From Pedobacter sp. KBS0701 (GTDB lineage Bacteria; Bacteroidota; Bacteroidia; Sphingobacteriales; Sphingobacteriaceae): a stretch of DNA of 64,000 nucleotides. The stretch lies in the NCBI RefSeq assembly GCF_005938645.2, contig NZ_CP042171.1:6014001-6078000 (forward strand), written 5' to 3'. The translations under genes and the position numbers were made by a program. Position 1 is the first letter of the stretch. Each line of letters begins with the position of its first letter. A model generated the notes under the pieces. It made no database searches and had not been told where the DNA came from. It saw only the letters and a program-made list of their open reading frames with translations. Positions 8,114 to 16,571 of this stretch are shown here, in pieces.

Positions 8114-8884
8114 TTACTTTGTAATTAATTCAGAGATTGTTGGACTATTTTTAATGGTAATTAAGGCTTCCTCGTGTGCAAGCCAGTAAATATCCTCTGC
8201 ACGTTTCATGTCGAATGTACTAATGGCGCCTAAACCTTTTGGTTCGATTAACACATTACAGAATTTAGCCTTTCTTTCCATATCATGATTGATAGACATG
8301 ATGCCCGCACGGCCCATTAAATTGGTGATACCTGTAATTTTATCAACTGGTTTAAGGTGGTTACAGGACGAGCCTATAATGAAATCGCACTCATCCATTA
8401 AAGGTTCGACCGGGAAATTATTTAAAATGCCGCCATCCACATACATCTGACCATCAATCATAATGGGTTTAAAAATGCCAGGTATACAACTGGAGGCATG
8501 AATGGCTCTGATTAGCGGCCCTTTTGTAAAATAAACCAACCGGCCTTCGCTAAAATTTACAGCAGCAATGGTTAGTGGTATTTTTAGCTTTTCAATTGAA
8601 TCTTCCGGAAAATATTCCTTTAAAATTAAAGCGGTATTTTCGATATTAATTAAGCCTAGTGAACCTACTGCCGGGCGTACAAAGCGCCATAGCTTCGTTT
8701 TGAGGAAAATATTTAATCCCTCTTCGGGATCTATACCAGCAGCAAAAAAGGCTCCGGCTATCGCTCCTGCACTTGTTCCGCTAATGTGACTAAAGGTAAT
8801 GCCCAAATTGCTAAAGGCTTTTAAAACGCCTAGATGAGCTATTCCCCTAATTCCTCCACCCGATAATACAATGCCAACTTTCAT
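8114..8884 (-). CDS. Patatin-like phospholipase family protein
   Basis: 256 residues, a stand-alone patatin domain. The oxyanion-hole motif GGGIRG is at 9-14, the nucleophile elbow GTSAG at 36-40 (Ser38) and the catalytic DGG at 150-152, so the Ser-Asp dyad is complete. Such enzymes hydrolyse acyl chains from membrane lipids. No signal peptide is present, so it is probably cytoplasmic or peripheral, like the RssA-type family. The neighbours do not indicate a pathway. Confidence 0.93.
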   Translation of the reverse strand: MKVGIVLSGGGIRGIAHLGVLKAFSNLGITFSHISGTSAGAIAGAFFAAGIDPEEGLNIFLKTKLWRFVRPAVGSLGLINIENTALILKEYFPEDSIEKLKIPLTIAAVNFSEGRLVYFTKGPLIRAIHASSCIPGIFKPIMIDGQMYVDGGILNNFPVEPLMDECDFIIGSSCNHLKPVDKITGITNLMGRAGIMSINHDMERKAKFCNVLIEPKGLGAISTFDMKRAEDIYWLAHEEALITIKNSPTISELITK

Positions 8885-8959
8885 AGATTTAATTTAGGAT
8901 GATTACTTAAAAGTTCAACTGATCAATTTTATTGCTTAATTGTTGTATTGTTAAATTGT

Positions 8960-9003
8960 TTTGGCCCTTAAAACTGATGACTAAAAACTGCAAACTGATA
9001 ACT
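8960..9003. repeat. Degenerate AACTG-repeat tract
   Basis: Repeated words of the form AAACTGATGAC-TAAAAACTGC-AAACTGATAAC, ending inside the last codons of gldB. Similar tracts occur near 12470, 17287 and 61825. Confidence 0.5.
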
Positions 9004-10036
9004 ATCGCTGTTGTTTAGGTTTATACTTCGATTGATTTAAAATTTTCTGCGCATCGTTATCTGCCATTAATTGTTGCAAAGTAACATCAGGATGAATTTT
9101 CATATATTTCTTAACAATTTGCCAGCCCATCCATACACCCAATTTTGGTGCCGAATCTCTATTTTCGCCTAAACCTGGCGTAAATGGCCCTTCTGATAAA
9201 AATACCTGAATTTTTTGATAGTCGGTTTCATACAGGTAATTGTTCTCTAAAAAATATGCCCAAATATCTCCTTCAAAATTTTGTGCCCAGTCTAATTGCT
9301 GTTGCGTATATCCGATTTTGGTAGAATCGCCTAAATTTTCAGGCAAAACCTGGTCAAGAAAATATAAAATCTTTCCCTGGAAAATCATTTTAGATAACAG
9401 TGTTCTATTATCATCAGGCTCAGCAAAAAGTTCTTCGTGGGCATACGTTTCGGCTACACGGGGCACAATATATTCAGGTGCAAACCTTCGGGAAAGATAT
9501 AAGGGTACACTTTGCACAATGGCCCTGTAAAATTTGCTGTCTTTACCCAGAAACATATCTAAACCAATGCCCAGATAATTATCACCTACGGGCATTTGGT
9601 AAGCAAAACCCGAAGCAAAAGAAATAAATTTTGGAATCTTCGCTTTCGGGTAATAATATTTAATGTATTTAAAAGTTTCGTTTAATCCCTCTTCCTGAAC
9701 TTTTAAGTTTGGGAAAACGCTATCAACTTCTTTGCTTAAATCGGTATAGGCCTGATCGTGGTATAAATTGGTCAGCGATTCGGTGTTGGAATATTTACTG
9801 TCTAAAATCCGATGGATAAAATCATCATAAAACACACCATACTTTGAAGTTAGTTGTTTGTTTACATCAATCGCATTTTTGTTTTTTCCGTTAAACAGCT
9901 CTTTATCAAATCTTTCAATTTTAATGTTTACCTGTATATTACTTACATCGGGCCTGTTGCTATGTCTGCAGGAAATAAATGTGATGGCAAAAAGAAAAAT
10001 TAGATAAATTTGCCAGTGTTTTACGTTATACATCAT
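9002..10036 (-). CDS. gldB: Gliding motility lipoprotein GldB
   Basis: 344 residues. A lipoprotein signal ends at FISCRH (C23). The body matches the GldB family: IKIERFDKELF after the anchor, an acidic middle, FISFASGFAY, GIGLDMFLGKDSKFY at ~159-173, the conserved ETYAHEELFAEPDD stretch, and a C-terminal FTPGLGENRDSAPKLGVWMGWQIVKKYM block. GldB is needed for gliding and is linked to the type IX secretion/gliding machinery in Flavobacterium, but homologues also occur in non-gliding Bacteroidota, so motility here is not proven. Other gld genes are not in the window. Two adjacent ATGs begin the frame. Confidence 0.92.
   Translation of the reverse strand: MMYNVKHWQIYLIFLFAITFISCRHSNRPDVSNIQVNIKIERFDKELFNGKNKNAIDVNKQLTSKYGVFYDDFIHRILDSKYSNTESLTNLYHDQAYTDLSKEVDSVFPNLKVQEEGLNETFKYIKYYYPKAKIPKFISFASGFAYQMPVGDNYLGIGLDMFLGKDSKFYRAIVQSVPLYLSRRFAPEYIVPRVAETYAHEELFAEPDDNRTLLSKMIFQGKILYFLDQVLPENLGDSTKIGYTQQQLDWAQNFEGDIWAYFLENNYLYETDYQKIQVFLSEGPFTPGLGENRDSAPKLGVWMGWQIVKKYMKIHPDVTLQQLMADNDAQKILNQSKYKPKQQR
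10005..10012 (+). promoter_or_regulatory. -7 element of the 10067 gene, inside gldB
   Basis: TAAATTTG matches TAnnTTTG and lies within the first codons of gldB on the opposite strand. The predicted transcription start is near 10018, 50 bases before the ATG at 10067. Confidence 0.5.
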
Positions 10037-10042
10037 GTATCA

Positions 10043-10050
10043 CAAATATA
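10043..10050 (-). promoter_or_regulatory. -7 element of gldB
   Basis: Read on the minus strand this is TATATTTG, an exact TAnnTTTG. It ends 6 bases before the gldB start codon, so the message would have almost no leader. It sits inside the leader of the divergent gene at 10067. Confidence 0.5.
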
Positions 10051-10066
10051 TATAAACACCTATAGC

Positions 10067-10741
10067 ATGAAAAGAATATCGACCATTTTAATTTTGTCTG
10101 TTTTAAGTTTTGGCGCATGGGCGCAAAACTCTCCTTTAACCAGTTACGGCTTTAGGCTAGGTTTAACTGCTACCCCGACTTTTGGCTGGATTAAACCGGA
10201 GCAGGGAAAAACAGAAGGAATAGCTTTGGGCTTTTCTTATGGATTAATTGGTGATTTTAATTTTGCTCCAAATTATAGTTTTTCAACTGCACTAACCATC
10301 ACCTCTGTTAACGGTAAAAGTACAGAAGCCAATGTTTTACCTTATTATGCAGCCAATAGCAGTACAGCACCAAAAGCTTACGATTTAAAATATAAACTAC
10401 AATACATAGACCTGCCATTAACCATTAAATTAAAAACCGTAAAGACTGATGGGAAACGTTGGTATGGCCAGTTTGGGTTGTCTAATTCAATCAACATTAG
10501 TGCAAAACAAGATGCGGTTACAGGTGGATCGGTTGTTGGCGATAATTTAAATGTGTCTGATAACATCAAACTTTATCGTGCCGGATTAATTATTGGTGGA
10601 GGTGGCGAATTTGATATTTCGGGCAATACCAGCATCGTTGCCGGTTTAACTTTTAATAACGGTTTCACTAATATTGTAACAGATAAAGCCAGAAATGTTA
10701 AAAATCATTACCTGGCGCTTAACTTCGGCGTATTCTTTTAA
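10067..10741 (+). CDS. Outer-membrane beta-barrel (porin-like) protein
   Basis: 224 residues from the ATG that begins a clean signal peptide (MKRISTILILSVLSFGAWAQ). Upstream in-frame codons are ignored because they precede the signal peptide and overlap the gldB start. The mature part shows alternating strands (YGFRLGLTATPTFGWI, LQYIDLPLTIKLK, LYRAGLIIGGGGEF) and ends NFGVFF, the terminal Phe of outer-membrane proteins; it fits the outer-membrane beta-barrel (PorT-like) group. Divergent from gldB with overlapping promoter regions. Specific function unknown. Confidence 0.8.
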   Translation: MKRISTILILSVLSFGAWAQNSPLTSYGFRLGLTATPTFGWIKPEQGKTEGIALGFSYGLIGDFNFAPNYSFSTALTITSVNGKSTEANVLPYYAANSSTAPKAYDLKYKLQYIDLPLTIKLKTVKTDGKRWYGQFGLSNSINISAKQDAVTGGSVVGDNLNVSDNIKLYRAGLIIGGGGEFDISGNTSIVAGLTFNNGFTNIVTDKARNVKNHYLALNFGVFF

Positions 10742-10749
10742 TCGTGTAC

Positions 10750-10790
10750 ATTGTCTTGATACTCACTTCTCATCACTTGATACTACAACC
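10750..10790. repeat. CTTGATACT repeat tract before nadE
   Basis: Two copies of CTTGATACT separated by CACTTCTCAT-type sequence, ending right at the nadE start codon. The same word forms the arms of the hairpin at 5240-5282. Confidence 0.45.
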
Positions 10791-12431
10791 ATGAAAATAG
10801 CACTAGCACAACTTAATTACCATATCGGAAACTTTGAGGCCAACACTAAAAAAATAACCGAAAATATTCAATTGGCTAAAGATAAAGGAGCTGATCTGAT
10901 TGTGTTTGCGGAATTAGCTATTTGTGGATATCCCCCAAGAGATTTTTTGGAGTTTGATGAGTTTATCGCACTGTGCGAAAGTGCTGCTCAGGAGATAGCC
11001 GGGCATTGTACAGATATTGCTTGTATTGTCGGTTTGCCGATAAAAAATGAAATATTACAGGGGAAAGACCTGTATAACGCAGCCTATTTTATCGAAGCAG
11101 GAAAAGTTAAGGCAGTTGTTAAAAAAGCACTATTACCAACGTACGATGTATTTGATGAATATCGCTATTTCGAACCTGCCACGCAATTTAACTGTATCGA
11201 TTTTAAGGGTAAAAAAATTGCCTTAACCATTTGCGAAGACCTGTGGAATATCAACGATAATCCATTATATGTATCAAATCCAATGGATGAGTTGATTAAG
11301 GAGCAGCCAGATGTAATGATTAATATTGCAGCATCTCCTTTTTCTTATACCCATGATGATGAACGTATTAAAGTATTGTCTGATAATGCAAAAAAGTATA
11401 ACCTGCCAGTATTTTATGTCAACCAGATTGGTGCACAGACTGAGATTATTTTTGATGGCGGTTCTTTGGTTTTCGATGCTGATGGAGCCGTGAAAGCAGA
11501 GATGAAGTATTTTGAAGAAGATCTCCAGGTTTTTGATTTAGAAGAGGTTGAAAGCGTGCGCAATAAATACCCTAAATCGGAAAGATTGACAGATATTGAG
11601 CAGATTCACGATGCATTGATTTTAGGCATTAAAGATTATTTTAGGAAATCTGGTTTTAGTAAAGCAGTTTTGGGCTTATCGGGCGGAATTGATTCTGCTG
11701 TGGTTTGTGCCCTGGCCTGTAGTGCGTTAGGGCCGGAGAATGTAATGGCTGTTTTAATGCCTTCTAAATTTTCTTCCGACCATTCCGTTCAGGATGCTTT
11801 AGATTTGGTTAACAATATTGGTTGCATGCACGAAATTGTGCCAATTAAAGAAGTTGCAGAAGCATTTGATCATATACTGGCACCAGCTTTTAAAGGCTTG
11901 CCTTTTAATCTTACCGAAGAAAATATCCAGGCCCGTATCCGTGGCATCATTAACATGGCGATGAGCAATAAATTTGGTTATATTTTATTGAATACCTCTA
12001 ATAAAAGCGAATGCGCAGTAGGTTATGGTACCTTGTATGGAGATATGTGTGGTGCGATTGGCGTCATTGGGGATGTATATAAAATGCAGGTTTTTGAACT
12101 GGCCAAGTACATCAATAAGGAGAGGGAAATTATACCGGTTAATACTATTGTTAAACCACCTTCAGCAGAATTGAGGCCTGATCAAAAAGATTCTGATTCG
12201 TTGCCTGAATATGAAATCTTAGATAAAATATTATACCAGCACATCGAAAAGAAACAGGGTTCAAAAGCCATTATTGCGCAGGGTTTTGATGAAGCATTGG
12301 TGTTGCGCATTTTAAAGATGGTAAATGTTGCTGAGTTTAAACGTTACCAAACACCACCTATTTTAAGGGTGTCGCCTAAAGCCTTCGGTATGGGAAGAAG
12401 AATGCCGATAGTTGGAAAATATATGGCTTAG
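10791..12431 (+). CDS. nadE: Glutamine-dependent NAD+ synthetase
   Basis: 546 residues from the ATG opening MKIALAQLNYHIGNF. The N-terminal nitrilase-type glutaminase domain (~1-255) has the triad E41 (FAELAICGYPP), K112 and C148 (LTICEDLW). The C-terminal ammonia-dependent synthetase domain has the P-loop LGLSGGIDSAV at 295-305 and ends with the usual RRMPI segment. It makes NAD+ from deamido-NAD+ using glutamine and ATP. Upstream in-frame codons to 10695 overlap the preceding gene and precede the conserved domain start, so they are excluded. gldB and nadE are neighbours in several Bacteroidota as I recall; here one gene separates them. Confidence 0.97.
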   Translation: MKIALAQLNYHIGNFEANTKKITENIQLAKDKGADLIVFAELAICGYPPRDFLEFDEFIALCESAAQEIAGHCTDIACIVGLPIKNEILQGKDLYNAAYFIEAGKVKAVVKKALLPTYDVFDEYRYFEPATQFNCIDFKGKKIALTICEDLWNINDNPLYVSNPMDELIKEQPDVMINIAASPFSYTHDDERIKVLSDNAKKYNLPVFYVNQIGAQTEIIFDGGSLVFDADGAVKAEMKYFEEDLQVFDLEEVESVRNKYPKSERLTDIEQIHDALILGIKDYFRKSGFSKAVLGLSGGIDSAVVCALACSALGPENVMAVLMPSKFSSDHSVQDALDLVNNIGCMHEIVPIKEVAEAFDHILAPAFKGLPFNLTEENIQARIRGIINMAMSNKFGYILLNTSNKSECAVGYGTLYGDMCGAIGVIGDVYKMQVFELAKYINKEREIIPVNTIVKPPSAELRPDQKDSDSLPEYEILDKILYQHIEKKQGSKAIIAQGFDEALVLRILKMVNVAEFKRYQTPPILRVSPKAFGMGRRMPIVGKYMA

Positions 12432-12530
12432 GTTGCTTGGTTGATCAATTGCTGAGGTTGTTAAATTGCCAATTGAGAACTGTTAACTGGTTAACGGCTA
12501 ATTTTTTAAACTGTGAATTTGTAGACGGGT

Positions 12531-12614
12531 CGTCATCTCGACTGAAGCGCAGCGGAATGGAGAGATCTATCTATACAGATTTCCAGATTGCATTGCACTC
12601 CGCTCGAAATGACG
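12531..12614. repeat. Interspersed element bounded by CGTCATCTCGA
   Basis: 84 bases starting CGTCATCTCGACTGAAGCG and ending CGCTCGAAATGACG, so the ends are inverted repeats. It contains the AGAGATCTATC word seen in the copies at 41645 and 57729. Just left of it (12470-12500) is an AACTGTTAACTGGTTAAC tract. Confidence 0.7.
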
Positions 12615-12640
12615 ATATATTACCGGTCCGCCATTACGTT

Positions 12641-13057
12641 TTAAGCTAAAGTTGCATCAACTGTAATGGTTGTATTCAATAATTTAGAGATCGGGCAGTT
12701 TTTCTCCGCATCGGCTACCAGCTCATTAAATTTTTCTTGTGTTAAATCAGGTACAGAAGCCGTTAAAGTTAAATGCGATTCAACGATTTCTCCTTTTGAT
12801 GGATCAAGGTTAATTTCACATTTAGTTTCCAGTTTATCTGCTGTAAATCCTGCTTCAGTTAAGTTTGCAGATAGTTTCATGGTAAAACAGCCTGCGTGTG
12901 CTGCAGCAATTAATTCCTCCGGATTTGTACCAACACCCTCTGCAAAGCGAGAATTAAAAGAATATTGAGTATTATTTAAAGTAGTGCTTTGTGTAGTGAT
13001 GTTACCATTACCTTCTTTAATAGAACCTTGCCATACGGCTGTTGCATTTCTTTTCAT
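12641..13057 (-). CDS. OsmC-family peroxiredoxin
   Basis: 138 residues, full OsmC length. The two redox cysteines are in the right places, C57 in AAAHAGCFTM and C121 in AEKNCPISKLL. Family members reduce organic hydroperoxides in the cytoplasm using the first Cys as the attacking thiolate. The N-terminal WQG-IKEGNG and FNSRFAEGVGTNPEELI segments match the OsmC rather than the Ohr subgroup, as far as can be judged by eye. A single gene facing left, with an interspersed repeat just after its stop. Confidence 0.95.
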   Translation of the reverse strand: MKRNATAVWQGSIKEGNGNITTQSTTLNNTQYSFNSRFAEGVGTNPEELIAAAHAGCFTMKLSANLTEAGFTADKLETKCEINLDPSKGEIVESHLTLTASVPDLTQEKFNELVADAEKNCPISKLLNTTITVDATLA

Positions 13058-13146
13058 GATTGGATTTTATTTTAAAATTGTTTAACACCTAAAGATAAAA
13101 ATATGTTTGTTTAAAGGTGATAATTCTTTGTTAAGAAATAATGTGA

Positions 13147-13665
13147 TTATTCAAGTTTTTCTATTGGTTCTTCTTTAACCATCTTGCTTCTTAACGATTG
13201 AAAAAGTAATATGCCAACACCTATCATAATCGAAATATCAGCAAAATTAAAAACACCTGTTTGGAAGAGGTAAAAATCTATGTGCATAAAATCGGTAACT
13301 GATCCATGTACAATCCGGTCATATAGATTGCCAATGCCGCCACCAATCAGAAAACACAAAGCAATTTGCATAGTCATTTGTAAATTACGTTTGGCAAAAA
13401 GAAAATATAACCCGTAGCCCAAAAATAATAACGGTAAACCTGTTAAAATAATCAGTCTGAAAATATAGGGCATATTATCGCCAAGACTTAAAAACGCACC
13501 ACTGTTTTCTACTTTCATCAAGGTAAAATGGTCTTTTATAATGCTGATATGCTCATACTCACTAATTTCGTTACGGACAATTTTTTTTGAAATCTGATCA
13601 CAGCCAAAATTTAAAGTTAATAACAAGAGCAGTATCGACCAGCGGAAGTTTTCTATTTTTTGCAT
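13147..13665 (-). CDS. lspA: Lipoprotein signal peptidase (signal peptidase II)
   Basis: 172 residues with four membrane helices. LspA cleaves signal peptides of diacylglyceryl-modified prolipoproteins. Conserved boxes are DQISKKIV (D23), VENSGAF at 52-58, GGGIGNLYDRI with catalytic D116, and FNFADISI with catalytic D143. It is the third gene of lnt-DinB-lspA, 5 bases after the DinB stop. The substrates would be the lipoproteins seen across the window. Confidence 0.97.
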   Translation of the reverse strand: MQKIENFRWSILLLLLTLNFGCDQISKKIVRNEISEYEHISIIKDHFTLMKVENSGAFLSLGDNMPYIFRLIILTGLPLLFLGYGLYFLFAKRNLQMTMQIALCFLIGGGIGNLYDRIVHGSVTDFMHIDFYLFQTGVFNFADISIMIGVGILLFQSLRSKMVKEEPIEKLE

Positions 13666-13670
13666 AATTT

Positions 13671-14132
13671 TTATCTGATAATGTCGGCATCAACAGGTAC
13701 GTAACCTAAATGCCTGCTTAACGACATGATTTGCCCTTTGTGATGAAACTCGTGGGTAACAACATGGGTAAACAATTGCAATGGGTTTACCTTTAAAATC
13801 TCTTCATTTCTGTGCAACTCCATTTCCTGCAGCTCATTTCCTTTAAATTTTTCGATAAATAAGCCAATATATTCATTTGCCTGGCTAAAATAAGTCTGGC
13901 AGTCTTGTAAGGTCTGGTAATTTTCGAAAGGTAAAAACTCCTGTTCATTGCCTAAGGCTCTTTCGCCAATCCACGCGCAATAGGTTTGACAGATATGAAC
14001 CAACAAATTTCTGATAGAGCCTCTGCCGAACGAACTGTTGTTGGTTAAGAAATCCTGTTCTGAAATGCCCCTGATATAATCTAACAGGGTATTTCTGGAT
14101 GATAAAATGAAATCATATTGTTCTTTAAGCAT
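13671..14132 (-). CDS. DinB-family putative metalloenzyme
   Basis: 153 residues, a four-helix DinB/YfiT-like domain. The metal-binding histidines are H46 (NLLVHICQTY), H127 and H131 (THEFHHKGQ), the usual triad. DinB proteins are nickel/zinc-bound and some act in thiol transfer or stress, but this one cannot be assigned a reaction. It overlaps the end of lnt by 8 bases and precedes lspA by 5 bases, so it is translated within a lipoprotein-maturation operon, an odd placement for a stress-type protein. Confidence 0.9.
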   Translation of the reverse strand: MLKEQYDFILSSRNTLLDYIRGISEQDFLTNNSSFGRGSIRNLLVHICQTYCAWIGERALGNEQEFLPFENYQTLQDCQTYFSQANEYIGLFIEKFKGNELQEMELHRNEEILKVNPLQLFTHVVTHEFHHKGQIMSLSRHLGYVPVDADIIR

Positions 14133-15753
14133 GGCTTGGTTTTCTGATCCATTTTCTAAAAGGAATGATCAAAGCTAAAAGAATGGCTGCAAGACTGAAG
14201 AATTTTGCAATAATATCTCCACTTTTTACATAAAAGGTAATCTCGTCGTTCAGGTTGATGTTTGCTTTTAGCGCAGTTCTGGTCCACCATTTGGTGCTTT
14301 GCGTTACATCGCCACGTTGATTGATGAAGCATGAAATTCCGGTATTGGCCGAGCGGGCTACATCGCGATGGGTTTCAATAGCTCTTAATTTGGCATACAT
14401 TTCATGCTGGTCTTTTCCTGAGGTATTTCCCCACCACCCATCATTTGTAATAATAGCAATAAATTGTGCACCTTCTTTAACCTGCTCACCGATCCAGTCG
14501 CCCCATAAACTTTCGTAACAAACCACGGGAGCAACTCCGATACCGCTTTGGGCATAAAGCACACTTGGCTTATTTTGCCAGCCCCATCCGCCAACAGTTC
14601 CCCCTAATTGAGCAAAAACACCGTTTAAAAATGAAAATACTTTTGGAAAAGGCATTTTTTCTACCCCGGGAACCAATTTGGATTTATGGTAGAATTGGAC
14701 GTTTGCAGAATTTTCTACCTGCATCGCTGTATTAAAATTGTCGAAATAAAGGCCTTTCTGGTTATCAAATTTAGCTGTTATTGTTTTTTTATCCTGATAA
14801 ATTTTAATGCTTTCTATACCAGTGATCAATGTTCCATTTTTATACTTTGATAAAAAGCTTTGCAGGTTAATGAAATCATTATTGCTTCTGATTCTATCTT
14901 CATCTGCGTAATTTGGAATGGCAGTTTCCGGCCAGATAAAATACTCTGTATTGGGCTGCCCGATCGAGTCTGATAAGTGTGTCAATATCCTGATTTGTTC
15001 GGCTGGTGGAATATTTTCTAGTTTCTGGTAGGGATCGATATTCGGTTGAACCACCACTACATTACTTGGGGTGCCTTTTTGTTCTGCTGTAAAGTATTTG
15101 GTTAGTGAAACGCTGATGGGTATCATCACCACCAAAGCCCAGATTCCTGCAGTTCTAAATCTTAAATAACCAGTCTGGGATTTGAATTTTTTGTAAGCTT
15201 CAAAAGCGAGAATATTGCTTGCTAAAATCCACAGCGAACCTCCGTAAATGCCAGTATAATCGTACCATTGTGCTAGCTGGTGCATTCCTGCTAAACCATT
15301 CCCTAATGTCATCCAGGGGAAGGCTAAATCCCAGGTTTGCTGCAGATATTCTAAAGCAATATAAAATGCGATTAATCCAAGATAAGCGATCTTTTTATTT
15401 ACATATTTGCCCAACCTGTAGTATAACCAAAAAGCAAAGGTCATTAACAGTGCGCCCAATCCATAAGGGATTAGGGAGACAGGTAACGCCACTGCCGGAC
15501 CATTATAAGCGCTTATGGCATTATATACCCAATAAATTGATGCCGTATTCCAGGCTAAAAAAGTTAAACCTGCAGTCAGGAAAATTTTTTTTCCTTGTTT
15601 TTTTTCTGCATTACCTGAAATGGAATCGAGCGCAATGAGCAAAGGTACCAAACCGATTAACAGCAAAGGTGTAGTAAAAGGCATTGGCGGCCAGGATAGC
15701 CAAAGCAAAAATGCACTAAAGAGGGCGAGGAGGTAAGTTTGTTTAGATTTCAT
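14125..15753 (-). CDS. lnt: Apolipoprotein N-acyltransferase
   Basis: 542 residues. Lnt adds the third acyl chain to the N-terminal cysteine of lipoproteins in the inner membrane. The N-terminal third has about six membrane helices (LFSAFLLWLSWPP opens the first); the periplasmic nitrilase domain starts near 231 and has the triad E276 (WPETAIPN), a Lys at 357-359 (YHKSKLVPGVE) and C412 (VVCYESLWGDW). ITNDGWWG at ~435-442 and a final membrane helix are standard. It heads the operon with DinB and lspA; start 15753 follows an interspersed repeat. Confidence 0.96.
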   Translation of the reverse strand: MKSKQTYLLALFSAFLLWLSWPPMPFTTPLLLIGLVPLLIALDSISGNAEKKQGKKIFLTAGLTFLAWNTASIYWVYNAISAYNGPAVALPVSLIPYGLGALLMTFAFWLYYRLGKYVNKKIAYLGLIAFYIALEYLQQTWDLAFPWMTLGNGLAGMHQLAQWYDYTGIYGGSLWILASNILAFEAYKKFKSQTGYLRFRTAGIWALVVMIPISVSLTKYFTAEQKGTPSNVVVVQPNIDPYQKLENIPPAEQIRILTHLSDSIGQPNTEYFIWPETAIPNYADEDRIRSNNDFINLQSFLSKYKNGTLITGIESIKIYQDKKTITAKFDNQKGLYFDNFNTAMQVENSANVQFYHKSKLVPGVEKMPFPKVFSFLNGVFAQLGGTVGGWGWQNKPSVLYAQSGIGVAPVVCYESLWGDWIGEQVKEGAQFIAIITNDGWWGNTSGKDQHEMYAKLRAIETHRDVARSANTGISCFINQRGDVTQSTKWWTRTALKANINLNDEITFYVKSGDIIAKFFSLAAILLALIIPFRKWIRKPSHA

Positions 15754-15764
15754 ATAGAATTACT

Positions 15765-15872
15765 TGTCATTCTGACGCAGGAAGAATTCCTAAGCGACAA
15801 AGAACTGACCTTTTTTTGTTAATGTAAGTACAGTGCAACTGTATTAAGGATGCTTCGTGCCTCAGCATGACA
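15765..15872. repeat. Interspersed element bounded by TGTCATTCTGA / TCAGCATGACA
   Basis: 108-base element with inverted ends (TGTCATTCTGACGCAGGAAG ... CGTGCCTCAGCATGACA), in the gap between the lnt start and the stop of the SHOCT-protein gene. Similar in design to the CGTCAT-bounded elements. Confidence 0.65.
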
Positions 15873-15879
15873 GTATTAA

Positions 15880-16533
15880 TTACAAACTATCTAAAATATT
15901 GGCTTTTTTAGCTTCATATTCTTCCTGGGTAATCAGGTGTTTATCGTACAAGGTTTTAAGCTTGCGTAATTTTAAAGTGGTTTCATCTTCCGGCTCTTCT
16001 ACCACTTCAGCAATTTGGATAATAGGTTCTATAGGTTCCGGAGTTGGTTCGTAAGCAGGAATTTCGGCTAAAGGCTGTGCATTTAAATTAATGGGAGAGG
16101 CCGTTGCACGGTTTTCTTCCAGTTTTTGCTGGCGCAGCATTTCCTTGTACTCTTCTAATTGTTGGTTTGCAGCCTGATGTAATTTACGTGCCTGAACTTT
16201 CGGAATAAATTCAGTTACGATATTTTCGCCATGTTGTGGCACACAGATAAATTTAGAACCAAAAAATTCTTCTTTAAACGAAACCTCTTTAATGCTTTTC
16301 CACGAAATATCCTTGAAATTCATCGTTAAGCCCAAATTACCAGGTTCGCAATAAAAAATGCGTTTGTTGGAAATCGCGATGCTGTCTGGTAACAAGTTTA
16401 CTGCAGGTTTTTTCTGTACCGCTAAATATAAAAGTTCTTCGCCTGTGGTTAAAAGGTCATTTAATTTTCCAATAACTTTTTCAACCGCTTTTGGGTCTTG
16501 TTCGTCACTCAGAAATCTATCTATGCTAATCAT
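15880..16533 (-). CDS. PH-domain and SHOCT-domain protein
   Basis: 217 residues. Residues ~25-110 look like a bacterial pleckstrin-homology (YokE-like) domain: LLYLAVQKKP, SIAISNKRIFYCEPG and DISWKSIKEVSFKEEFFGSKF. A Gln/Glu-rich helix and a Pro-rich linker (EIPAYEPTPEPIEP) follow. The last ~30 residues are a SHOCT motif, LRKLKTLYDKHLITQEEYEAKK. Such proteins are thought to sit at the membrane or in protein assemblies; the role is unknown. No signal peptide. It precedes lnt in the same direction but is separated from it by a repeat. Confidence 0.85.
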   Translation of the reverse strand: MISIDRFLSDEQDPKAVEKVIGKLNDLLTTGEELLYLAVQKKPAVNLLPDSIAISNKRIFYCEPGNLGLTMNFKDISWKSIKEVSFKEEFFGSKFICVPQHGENIVTEFIPKVQARKLHQAANQQLEEYKEMLRQQKLEENRATASPINLNAQPLAEIPAYEPTPEPIEPIIQIAEVVEEPEDETTLKLRKLKTLYDKHLITQEEYEAKKANILDSL

Positions 16534-16571
16534 AATAATTTTAAATTGTTGTGTTTGTTACGTTTTTAATG

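Noticed and set aside
12437..12649. 70-codon frame after nadE
   Set aside because: It covers an AACTG tract and an interspersed repeat and overlaps the end of the OsmC gene; accidental.
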